Assembly (NCBI GenBank): GCA_025094145.1 | Contig: JALLLS010000035.1 | Span: forward strand, 1 to 64,000 | Source: Spinellus fusiger | Taxonomy: Eukaryota; Mucoromycota; Mucoromycetes; Mucorales; Phycomycetaceae | Reading direction: 5' to 3' | DNA length: 64,000 nt | Shown: in pieces, positions 54,340 through 64,000 of the stretch | Position numbering within the stretch: position 1 is the stretch's first letter | How the letters are laid out: each line of letters opens with the position of its first letter | Position numbers and translations under genes: made by a program | The notes under the pieces: generated by a model | The model's input: only the letters and a program-made list of their open reading frames with translations | Databases searched by the model: none | Told to the model about the DNA's origin: nothing

Positions 54340-55599
54340 CACACCCAAAGATTTTTCTGGTTTTTAAGCGGTGATATTTCCTTCCTTTTATGAGGGTCCC
54401 AAATTTTGCCCTTTTATGGAACAATGATTAGAATCAAAAGGTTTGAAGTATCTAAATAACTGTTTCTTTTTGTAGTATACCTCAATATCAAACTGTATTA
54501 TCAATGGAATATAGTGTTTATGAATAAAATTGTTTATTGTAATAGTATTATCTATACTATAGTATAGCTATAGCTACTGCCTAAGTGAATTCCCTCATAG
54601 CAATAGAATCCACAACCTAAAAGCCTTGTGTTATATCCTTGGGAGATAGATAACTGTGCTCAAGAGTATATCTTAGAGACCCTAGATAGTATAGAAGACC
54701 ACCTAAGACTGACTTGAAAGGAGTCTTTACTTGCCTAATAACAATACAATTAGTGTCTTGTACATTAGAATAAGCCATAGCCCAGATGAAGATACTGCTT
54801 ACCTTTTTATCACTAGAATAGTCCTTGGTAGTGTCTATCACCTCCTTCTATTGTTTCTCTTTGTTAATAATAGTACATTACCTTGCTCAGCTATGCTCAT
54901 CTTGACGAGTATTTGAGCGTTAAATTTTATGGACAGTGTAAGAAATAACAAAAGGAGGGGAATATCAAAACAAATAATAATTTAGCCTTCTCTATTCTGG
55001 TAATGTATACACTAGCCTCCACTCATAAAATCCACAAGTCAAAATCCACAAGTCAAATCCACATCAAATTTACAAGTCAAACAATTCACACTCTATTTAC
55101 TTTGAACCTAAAGCCCAGTATTAGAAACAATACTTTGTAATCATTAAGCATCACTGTTAATACCAGTTACAATGAGATAATTGAGGTGATTATAGATATT
55201 GATTCAATGAATGACTATACAATTCTTAATATAGTTGTATTTGGTTCTATTTTATGGACAATGACCACTAGAATTAACTCTATAAGTTCCTTAATACATC
55301 TTTCTTAAGCAGTGTTATACTGCAAATACTATGGGCTTAAGGATAACACATTATATTAAGAGAATATCAGTAACTGAGTTGTAATATTGAGGGTGATTCT
55401 TGTTCTATTTCTTGTCTTTACAGTCAATTCTATACTTTTTAATTGCAAAGTCAATAGTTATTGCTAAAACAGGCATGTATAGTTCGAAATAGTTCATTTA
55501 CACAGCGAAAAAGCATTTCAAAACACATTAGCCAATCAAATAAATATTGCGATCTTATTCTCAGGATATTTCCTTATATCCCAAAAATCTTTGGGTGTG
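54340..55599 (+). mobile_element. CACACC-family element, complete
   Basis: 1260 bp, ends CACACCCAAAGATTTTTCTG and inverted CACACCCAAAGATTTTTGGG, with TA at 54338-54339 and 55600-55601. No conserved protein. The TA duplication and small terminal repeat suggest mobilisation by a Tc1/mariner-type enzyme, which is inference. Confidence 0.88.
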
Positions 55600-55601
55600 T
55601 A

Positions 55602-57586
55602 GGTCAGTTGCTATTTCTTAAAGTACATAATACTTGGCTAATAAACCACTTTATTTTTCTCAAAGATGTTCTTCAAGTACTTAATGTATATTCTAAGTTG
55701 AATTGTATAATTTATATGTATATAATAACTAGTATAATAGAGAGAGAAATATGAAAATTATGTATTAACCTATAAAATAAATGTGTGAAACTGTAAAGAA
55801 AAAGATTATTAAAAACCAATAGATAAAATGTTTATCTTGGATTTTATAAAGGATAATCAAAATAGAAAGAGCAACTATGTTAAAAGATAAATGTGAAAAC
55901 ATAAGAAATGGCCATATATTTTATTGATGAATTATATTTTATCGTCTTGGATGTCAGTATCATAGTAAATCTATACAGTTAAACTTATAGAACTCTAATG
56001 TTTACTCAGATAATTATTCATTTCTTCTATACCTCTTTCTTAGTCTACTAATTGCTAATTCTCTACCATAGACGGGGACATTATATAATAAGGATAAACA
56101 TCTATGATAAAATCGTCATTTTGTGTGTCCGACATAAATAGTCATCTCTTTCTTTTTGGTTAGCTAGCTTTAATATCCGCTATCTTTTTATGGAAAATGA
56201 CTTCACAGCAATTTCCTAGTTTAATTTTGTGTCTATTGCTAATGATTCTTCTTAGTGGATTAGTATAAAATAATTTAGAGTAATTAGCATTGAAGAAATA
56301 AGACTGTAAAGATAAGATAAGCTGTCGATTGAAAGGAAATATAACAACAGAAATATAAAAAGAAAAAAAGTACAAAAGGAGTAAAGGTCACACCTTATTT
56401 AAAATGATAAAGAACGCGACGGAGAAACAGAATAATAAATCCGGAAAAAGATCGACAATAGCTATAACAGATTTTCAGCAGTCTATTTGACATTCTAACT
56501 AAAAAAAGCTATAAATATTTATTTCTGCCCTAACTTATTTAGTAAAACCCATTATATGACTAGTGTAGCTTAGCTAGGTCTGTGATTGAAATATATATTA
56601 ATTTTTTTTCTTTTTTTCTTAGATAATATTTTAGTCATTAAGTTTTCCCGAGTACTCAAATAATAATAATAGTGAGATAGTCAGACTTGGCCACCATTGG
56701 CTTGATTCATGATGTATCCCTAGGTCAGTTTGACAATATATGCAAATATCCCAACCGCTGATGTGTAGAAGGAACAAGTTATAAAAAAAAACCTCTTTTC
56801 ACACTTCTTTAATAAACATTGGTTCTTTACCCTACTTTCAGGAAGAGAGCTACAGAGGCACGATTTCTCTGTGCCCATCACTATATCCTTATAAGGGAAT
56901 TTATCTCAAGTATTGTGTTTTTGTGTTTCCCTTTGTGTCCCTGTCTTTGCCAGTACAAAATAAGTGTCTTTCAAATCATGACAGTATTATCAAGCAAGAG
57001 CCTTCATCAATACTACCAAGAAGTCAAGAAGTTACTTATCTGGCCTATATTCCCTATCTATTTTTTTGTTTTGTTCAACTGTGCCAGTAGCTCCTCCAAA
57101 CAGAAACTTATGAGCCTCCTACGATATATCTTTGCCCAACATTACAATAACTAAGCTGAGATGATAGAATTATTTATTATCAAAATAAGCACTTTTGCTT
57201 TAATTTTTTCAAGAATCGCCAAAAGCCTAACCCAATCTAAATCATTATAGAGTTTTACACAAACCCTGCAAATCCGATGTCTGTTCTAAGCGCTTTTAGT
57301 TATCAGAATGCTTCTCTAAATTATTCTATGGTCCTAATTTACTGACAAATATACCAGAGATTAAATTTCTTGTTATCAACAGTATGTTAAAATGTTGATG
57401 TTTCATCTTGAATTTAACAATAAAAATACATGGACTAAAAATCAAAGTACTTCTTTGTAAACAACATTAGCAGTAAATATGTCTTCTCTTTCTAGTATCT
57501 GTGAACTTTGGAAATGTAAAAGAGTTTAAATTTCACTTGTGGCTGTTTTTTTTTAATTATAAGACATGGTATCATCTTTATGCAAA
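55602..57586. other. AT-rich region, one weak gene candidate
   Basis: No repeat recognised. A TTATAAAA at 56778 precedes an open frame from 56819 to 57154 that starts at TTG, not ATG, and ends RYIFAQHYNN. It could be an exon (CTACTTTCAG at 56834 looks like a 3' splice site) but I cannot identify the protein. Confidence 0.3.
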
Positions 57587-57588
57587 TA

Positions 57589-58733
57589 CAGTCCCATGTA
57601 ATAAATTAGTAGACAACGAACCAATTTTTATTTTTTATTCTTCAACAATAAAATAGAGGTCTTTTTCTTTCCTTTTATAACTTAATCAAAAGATGACACC
57701 AAGCAATGAAAATCAGCCAACTCTTAGCCAAGAACATAAAGATAGTCCCACTAAAAGAAAAGAGCATGACATGTTTATTAGAGGTCAAATCATAGGACAA
57801 TGAGAAAGACATGCTACTTATCAAGAGATTGCTGACGATCTTGACATCCCAAAGAACACAGTGGTCAATATTGTCCTATTGTATAAAAATAAAGGCATAA
57901 CTTGACCCAAACTGCCTACAAGAAGACCTGAAAAGGTTTCATCTACTTCAAAACTGGATATCATTTTGTCTATTCGCAAAAACCCCATGCAAACAATTGC
58001 ATATCATTTGAAAAATATGAATGATGCCGGCGTAAATATTTGCCATAAGACATTTATAAGATACATGAATGAACTGGAGTTTTTTAATGCTCACATTGTT
58101 TGGGGTTGCTTTTGGCGTGAAGGTGTAGAAACTCTTGTACTCCTGGAGGGATCAGTTAATCAAGACAATTATTTCAATGTAATTACTAAATAATTTCTTC
58201 CCTGGTTTCAAAAATTGAAAGAGGACCTCAATGAGACCATTCTCTTCCAAGAAGACAGTGCTCCTTGCCACAAAGGAGCATATAGTAAATGGTACAAACA
58301 AGAGAGATGTATGATTGAAGGCTTTGATTACTGGCCTGCCCAAAGTCCTGATCTCAACCCCATTGAACATCTCTGGAGCTGTCTTGATAAGCTTATTGAT
58401 AAAAAGAGGGCCGGTATCAAAAATATCGATGAGCTCAAGACAGCCTTAGAAGAAGCTTGGGGAAATATCCATGTTGATCTTGCCGAACGTTTAGTTGGCT
58501 CAATGAAGGATCGCTGCCAGGCAGTTATTGATGCCAAAGGTGGCCCAACAAAATATTAAATAAAAACTTTTTTATATATATTACTATAGACAATATGTTA
58601 AACTAACTTTGTGTTGAATTTGAAGTCATTAGTATGTGTTTTGAGGTCGTAACATTTTTATCCGTGAAGCATGCTTTTTTTTTCAGGATTTCAAAAAAAT
58701 GATAATCGTATACTTTCTAACTTTGTCTGACTG
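57589..58733 (+). mobile_element. Chimeric Tc1 element: Tc1-X left half, Tc1-Y right half
   Basis: The left terminus CAGTCCCATGTAATAAATTA is Tc1-X (compare 36461); the right terminus, inverted CAGTCAGACAAAGTTAGAAA, is Tc1-Y (compare 23658). TA flanks both ends (57587-57588, 58734-58735). 1145 bp, shortened by an internal deletion. Confidence 0.9.
57693..58559 (+). pseudogene. Chimeric Tc1-X/Y transposase with internal deletion
   Basis: N-terminal part follows Tc1-X (ATG at 57693; QTIAYHLKNMNDAGVNIC). Near 58090 about 220 bp including the first catalytic Asp are deleted, joining ELEFF directly to VWGCFW. LFQEDSAPCHKGAYSKWYKQ (second Asp) is still Tc1-X type. After the QSPDLNPIEHLW block near 58345 the sequence becomes Tc1-Y (RAGIKNIDELKTALEE, LAERLVGSMKDRCQAVIDAK). 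Stops at about 57802, 57905 and 58191. Not functional. Confidence 0.88.
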
Positions 58734-58745
58734 TATTTATATAGT
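58729..58745. repeat. LINE-T target-site duplication, left copy
   Basis: GACTGTATTTATATAGT; the right copy at 58935-58951 is GACTGTATTTATACAGT, one mismatch. It spans the end of the chimeric Tc1, TATTTA, and the first four bases of Tc1-B. Confidence 0.9.
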
Positions 58746-58934
58746 TCAAAGTATTTTTATTTTTGGGTGTTGGTTGCTATTCGCGCATTGGGCATGTCAG
58801 CCACCCTATGAGAACTTTTGAAAAAAAAATAAGAATAAACATTGAAACACTTCAAATACATAAGTGAAAAAGTAATGCAAAGAGAGAGGAGACGGAAAGA
58901 AAAGAGAATATAAAACCTCAATGAGGGAAAAATA
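58746..58934 (-). mobile_element. LINE-T 3' tail, 5'-truncated (189 bp)
   Basis: Conserved tail in reverse (TATTCGCGCATTGGGCATGT), inserted exactly at the left terminus of Tc1-B copy 2. Its length and target duplication differ from the insertion at 40174-41281, so it is a separate event at the same Tc1-B terminus. Confidence 0.92.
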
Positions 58935-58947
58935 GACTGTATTTATA

Positions 58948-60304
58948 CAGTGGCTTTCAAAATAATAAGGAAGATTTTTCATGTCCCGGTATACTTCTGT
59001 AATAGGAAATACTTATTCTTTGTCATAAAAACACACATTAAACACATAGTAAAGACTTGAAAATTTGATGAAGTATAAATAAAGTCAACAGGATAATATA
59101 TAAAAGTTTATTGGGTAGAAAATCTTAATATTTGGTGTTTCCACCCTTGGCCTCTATCACAGCCTTGCATCTCCGCCCCATGCTGGCAATGAGGGTGTCC
59201 GTGGTGTCCTTGGGAATATTCTCCCATTATTCTAACAAGAGCACCTCCAAATCATGAAGAGTACTTGATAGGATCATCCTCTTTCATATTGTTCTGTCAA
59301 GTTCCTCCCATAAATGCTCTATGGGGTTGAGGTCGGGGCTTTGTGAGGGCCACCCCTCCATAGTGACAATGCTCTCATTTGCCTTCCACAACCTGGACTC
59401 TTTACTCTTGTGGCAGCTGGCATTCTCCTCTTGAAAAAATAATCAATCTCTGGATTCATTGCCTTGAGTCGAGCCAGCTCAGGGCAGTAATTCTCTTTCA
59501 AGATCTCAATGTATCTTCTACTGTCTATACTGCCCTTCACAGGCACCAACCTTCCAACACCTTCACTAGAGAAGGAATCCCAAAATATCACACCACCACC
59601 ACCAAAATTCATGGTGGGCTTGATGTTCTTTGGGAGCAGCCCCTCCTTCTTCTTGCGCACCGCTCTGTTGCGGTTGTTGGTCCTCATCAGTTGGTACTTT
59701 GACTCATCGGACCAAATGACTGTCTTCCAGTCTTCCTCAGTCCAATGGAGGTGGGCCTTAGCCCAAGCAAGCCTCAACCTGTGTTTAATATTGAGAGAAG
59801 GTTCTTTAACTACCCTGAAAGAAAACAGGCCAAGCTTCTTCATCATTCTTGAGAAGGTGCTCATACACACTTTGGTGGTCATCTGCTTGCGAAGCTAATC
59901 CATTGTCTGGAATGAATCCCTTCCCACTTTGCGACTGACCTCTCTCTCGTCTCCATCATTAAGAATGGGCTTGCGCCCAGTACTCTTCTTGGCCTTGAAA
60001 CAGCCAGTTTCTTTGTATCTCTTTACGATACGGGAAATAGACTGCTGACAAACTCCAAACCTAGCAGAAATGGCAACATGAGTGGTCCCATTGACAGTGG
60101 CTTCTTTATCAATGAGACAATGATTATAGTCGTCACTATTTATTTTCCTTATTTCCAAGAGGTTTTTTGGTGTGTTTGGTGGTGTTAGATGAGGTAGACA
60201 TTAGGGTGGATAAGCGATAAATGAAGAATGTTTAATTAAAAAAAAATCAAGGGTAAAATTATGGTCTGAATTTGAAATCTTCCTTATTATTTTGAAAGTC
60301 ACTG
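58948..60304 (-). mobile_element. Tc1/mariner element, family Tc1-B, copy 2
   Basis: Identical to copy 1 except for one missing base near 59437; TA at 58946-58947 and 60305-60306. Confidence 0.95.
59125..60201 (-). pseudogene. Tc1-B transposase (broken), copy 2
   Basis: As 41473-42550, with the same stops and Asp to Glu change, plus a one-base deletion just upstream of the second catalytic block near 59437 that shifts the frame (so the C-terminal third is out of frame here). Confidence 0.9.
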
Positions 60305-60311
60305 TATTATT

Positions 60312-60464
60312 AGTATGTTTCTCATTCATTTTTCAATTTTTTTTTTCACTTTTGTATTTGAAGTGTTTATATATTTATTCTATTTTTCTCAAAAGTTCTC
60401 ATAGGGTGTCTAACATGCCCAATGCGCGAATAGCAACCAACACCCAAAAATAAAAATACTTTGA
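60312..60464 (+). mobile_element. LINE-T 3' tail (duplicate of 42661-42813)
   Basis: Same tail and same flanking ACTGTATTATT duplications as copy A. It was copied with the segment, not inserted separately. Confidence 0.92.
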
Positions 60465-60576
60465 ACTGTATTATTCAATTTTGGGGTCTCTCCTATGTTT
60501 TTAATGTATGTTCTATGACAAAAAATAATTACTTTATGATAAAAGAAATATATCAGAATGCAACAAATCTCCATAG

Positions 60577-63300
60577 TACCTTCTATTATTACTATATAAG
60601 AAAGCGAGCAAAACTGAAAAATCCTTATTCTTTTCTTTCCAGCCGACCTGCCTCTTTTGTTTTGTTTTAAATCTTAAGTAGAGTTTACGTATAATGTCAA
60701 CAATAAAATAAATAAAAATAATTACTTTGATAGTGATAAACCCATAAAAAATAAACTCTTATTGAGAGTATAGTTCAATGGTATCTTTTAGTCAATTGTT
60801 TATGCGTGAACAGACTATAGGATGTTTAATATTTACTCAGCCTTGTAGAGGACAAATTGGAGAATGTGTGTGAGTATATTTTTTTTAGGTATACTTGATA
60901 GTATACTGTCTATGTAGGAAATTAATTCAATACGCAGGTCGTATAATTTCTATTAAGCTGCCTGTTGTTTTATTATAGTTTAACAACAATAATATCTAGC
61001 ACAAAGACTCATTAGACCAACATACTATGATATCATCAAGTCTCTAACAGATCTAATCACTCTCTGTAGAACTAAGTTGGATAGTTATTTAAAATATTCA
61101 AGATAATATCACTGTCCCATGTATAGGTATCATTAGTGTATTATTATGCTGTAAAAAATCAATTCTTGCCAGATATCCTATGCAGCTATCATTTTTTATA
61201 CTGATTTTTCCTTAAAATCTACTCACATAGACATGGTATTAATATAAGATATTATTAGATAGATCGGAGCTATTATTATTAAATGTATGTATTCTTCTGC
61301 CTTCTTAAATCATATTACGTTGAGACTATAGCACTAAACGGTATCATGTTTTAAACTCACGCCACGTCTTGTAAAGAAAGTTCTAACGAGCATTGCACAA
61401 TTAAGTGTAATATCTGTTTTTTTCGTTAACAGTCAGTCTATATGAGACAAAAGAGTAATGTACTTCAATACTTTGATAATAAACCTTAATGATTTTAGTA
61501 TTACTTTTAAACTGCTCCTTTCTACTCCCAATACTATTAATGACACTTGTTGTGTTGTGACTCTATATTGTATAAGCTTAGGGAAAAAATACTAAAAATA
61601 GAGAGAATGATAGTTAAATAAAAAATATATAATATAATCAGAAGTACAACAACAGTGGTAAAAGACATATATAAAATGTAGAGGCGATCTTTCAATTCAT
61701 GCATAATAGATTGATAACCCAGAAACTCGAAATTATACACACAGGGAATCCAAGTTTAACAAATAAAAAACACAAATATTGTTTATTAATCGCAACTACT
61801 CTGGCCTTTATGTATTTAGTTTTATAGTAAATATAATACTCATAGAGAAACAGATGACATTAATTAGCAAATAAAAACTAAATAAAAAATCAACCACAAG
61901 TTGATTATTGTTTTCAAGTGTAACCGAAAATAGTACTACGCATGCATCTTACTGACAGCAGGACTTGAGCTTTGGTATAATTTAGTATAGTATATCAGCC
62001 CAAACATTTAATAAAAGCAAAAAGGATTAATAGTAGATGAGTGATTTTGTGGATTAATTTATATAATACTTGTATAAAGGGATCATGTACAGTAAAAAGC
62101 AGTATCAAGTCTGTCAAATAGATTATTGCTTTAAAAGAGACTTAATGTATTGAGCTGATTTTATTTTATACAATTAATCCATTGGCAAACTATGTCTATT
62201 AATATTAAAATGCCAGTTACTCTGATAGAAAACCGTCTATGAAATGAAAGGAAGAGGAGACTATGATCATAATAGATTGGCAATACAAAAGATCAGCTTT
62301 ATGCATCTAAGATGGTTATATATCTTTGTTGGATATCTTTTTTTCTAAACATCGCTTGTATTCATGGCAGTTTTTTCATTCTCTTACTATTCTTTTCTAT
62401 GACTATAAATTTATGGATACAATAGATTGAGACATAAAACTTTTAGTAGCAGATAAAAATGTGTCTATAGTAATAGGCGTTTTTATTTTATTTATTTATG
62501 TTAAAAAGAAAATCAACAAATTACTTTGTAATTTCTATGCTTGTATTTATGTGTTATTAAAAATTAAGAATGATCAGAATATAAAATGATCAAAGTATTT
62601 GCTTGTATCGCTTTTTGGGAATACAGAAATATTTATAAATTATCTATTATAAATTTATTTTTATTTTGCAGGAATATAGCTATGCTAAGTATTAGACGCC
62701 AATAAGTCCAATAATGAATCACTGTAGCCACAGAAAAATAAATTAATATTATTATTTTAGGTAATAGTTGACCTTTGAAGTTTCAAAGTTTTTAAAGGAA
62801 TCTTCTTGTACAAAGTGTCACAAGAGAATAAAAAACTTGGAATCTAATTAACAATGGTAACCTCATGTGTTTACAGAAAAAAAAATTAATGAGGGATTTA
62901 TCCTAAATTGTCAGGGTGCTTGTAATGGGTAAAAACAGGAAAAAGGATTGCGGAGACAAAAAACATAGTACTAATAGAGAAAGATAGAATATAACCAACA
63001 ATACACACTTATAAATTAGCCAAAGCAACAGTGTCGGTGTCACTTATCTTGAATACAGTAAAGATTCAACATTTATTAAATAAATCTAATAATGTACAAT
63101 TGATCAATAAATTAAAGTGATGAGAAGAAAAAGGTTGAGCCTTTTGAGTTCTGCGTCATCTTTGTACTAAAAAATAGCATACACTGTTTCTTTTTTCATT
63201 TCCTATAACAAGATCGTTTTTCTTTATATAATGTCTGTGCTATTCAATACTATGAACTTCTCTAGACCCTTAAGATGTATAAAAAAAACACTAATATTAA
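60577..63300. other. AT-rich duplicated region, no supported gene
   Basis: Second copy of 42926-45650; same comments. Confidence 0.5.
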
Positions 63301-63341
63301 AACTACTTTAGATATTCTACACCAAGTCCTGAATATGAATC

Positions 63342-63842
63342 CTACTCTAGCCGAGACATCTTACCTATTCAACATGGCTGTTTTCACTATGAGAGGTGCA
63401 GTGAGGCATTTCAAAATAAAACAGACATAGTGGAAGCCTTCAGCCAAGAGTGGGAGGCTGCACATAATGTGAAAACCACTCTTTACTGGTGTTTACAAAG
63501 TCCGGATCTCAATCTGATTGAATGCTCGTGGACCCATCTAAAAAATCATCAGGAAAGATATGAGGGTGTATTCTACTAAAAAGATTGAGTTTGTTAAAGA
63601 GCTGAAATGGGGTACAATATCGAAAAAGAGTGATAGTCACTTTCATTTATGGCATGAGACGAAAATACCAGGCCGTTATTGATGTCAAGAGTAGTCATAG
63701 TCTTTATTAATCAACCTTGAAATTAAACCCATCTTGTATTGTAAACACTATTTTCTATATGCTTTAAATATTCTATACTTATATCCAAGGATTTCATGAG
63801 GTTATAACACTATCAAGATAAAGTATATAATATATATATTAA
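63342..63842 (+). pseudogene. Decayed Tc1-C transposase (duplicate)
   Basis: Second copy of 45690-46190, including the QSPDLNLIECSWTHLK block. Confidence 0.75.
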
Positions 63843-64000
63843 GGGTTGACCTTCGTCCCTCATTACTTTATTTAAGCCATTATATCAAGTCTCAGGCTGT
63901 TATACTAATATGATCTTATAGAAAGTTTAGCCAGCTACTCGTATTTCTTTACTATTATTACTTTATAACGTGCCACTTTATATTCTTTGCTTTGTATTTA

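Larger units (their letters stand above)
58948..64000. repeat. Direct segmental duplication, copy B (matches 41296-46349)
   Basis: Offset 17652 bases up to about 59437, then 17651. It includes Tc1-B, the LINE-T tail at 60312-60464, the Tc1-A scrap, the 2.7 kb gene-free stretch and the Tc1-C relic near 63.3-63.8 kb, and is still matching at the window edge. Confidence 0.95.

Noticed and set aside
54731..54916. 61-codon frame repeated in several CACACC elements (also 27111-27296)
   Set aside because: It starts at TTG rather than ATG, is lost in other copies of the family, and its conservation is no higher than that of surrounding noncoding sequence.
56819..57154. 111-codon frame as a gene
   Set aside because: No ATG start, no recognised domain and no paralogue; only a TATA-like sequence upstream. 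Kept as a note only.

Overview
This is eukaryotic DNA, most likely from an early-diverging (Mucoromycota-type) fungus. The support is indirect: AT-rich sequence, very short intronless secreted genes with TATA promoters, a DIRS-type tyrosine-recombinase retrotransposon, a crowd of Tc1/mariner elements from several families, and two LINE families. No bacterial gene organisation is present. I cannot name the species.

Only three ordinary genes are convincing: a family of 145-residue secreted eight-cysteine proteins at 3620-4057 (+), 30553-30990 (+) and 47816-48253 (-). Genes 1 and 3 sit in a 1.5 kb inverted duplication 44 kb apart. Nearly everything else recognisable is mobile DNA. I use working names. 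Tc1-A (1039-2403, 38060-39423), Tc1-B (41296-42653, 58948-60304), Tc1-C (6152-7490 and degraded copies), Tc1-X (36461-37822), Tc1-Y (4831-7513, 23658-25002, a relic at 34.9-36.0 kb), Tc1-Z (19584-20915), and an IS630-like element (49199-50457). Two Tc1 copies (57589-58733 and about 11.8-13.07 kb) are chimeras of two families. Non-autonomous elements are a CACACC-terminus family (about 1.26 kb), a 743-bp IS630-like MITE (three copies) and a 474-bp MITE. Retroelements are LINE-K (7.5-11.7 kb, CCHC ORF1, APE endonuclease, RT), LINE-T (tails and ORF1-only copies) and a DIRS element (18.2-23 kb, minus strand). A Helitron helicase scrap lies at 39.6 kb.

The most interesting signal is LINE-T. Five independent insertions each put the LINE 3' end against the same site, the CAGT|TA terminus of a Tc1 inverted repeat, with target duplications of 11-18 bp that contain this terminus plus unrelated flank. 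The target duplication restores the Tc1 end, so the LINE comes to rest just outside an intact Tc1 terminus. Two of the copies are ORF1-only 'half-LINEs'.

The last 5.05 kb (58948-64000) is an almost exact direct repeat of 41296-46349. The repeat starts at the first base of a Tc1-B left terminus and runs far past its right terminus, as expected if a Tc1 end mobilised flanking DNA (or of an assembly error). Transposase decay includes repeated CAG to TAG and TGG to TAG changes, which are C to T at CpA and resemble RIP. Long stretches (28.2-28.9, 33.5-34.8, 42.9-45.6, 46.2-47.7, 55.6-57.6 kb) show nothing I can support.
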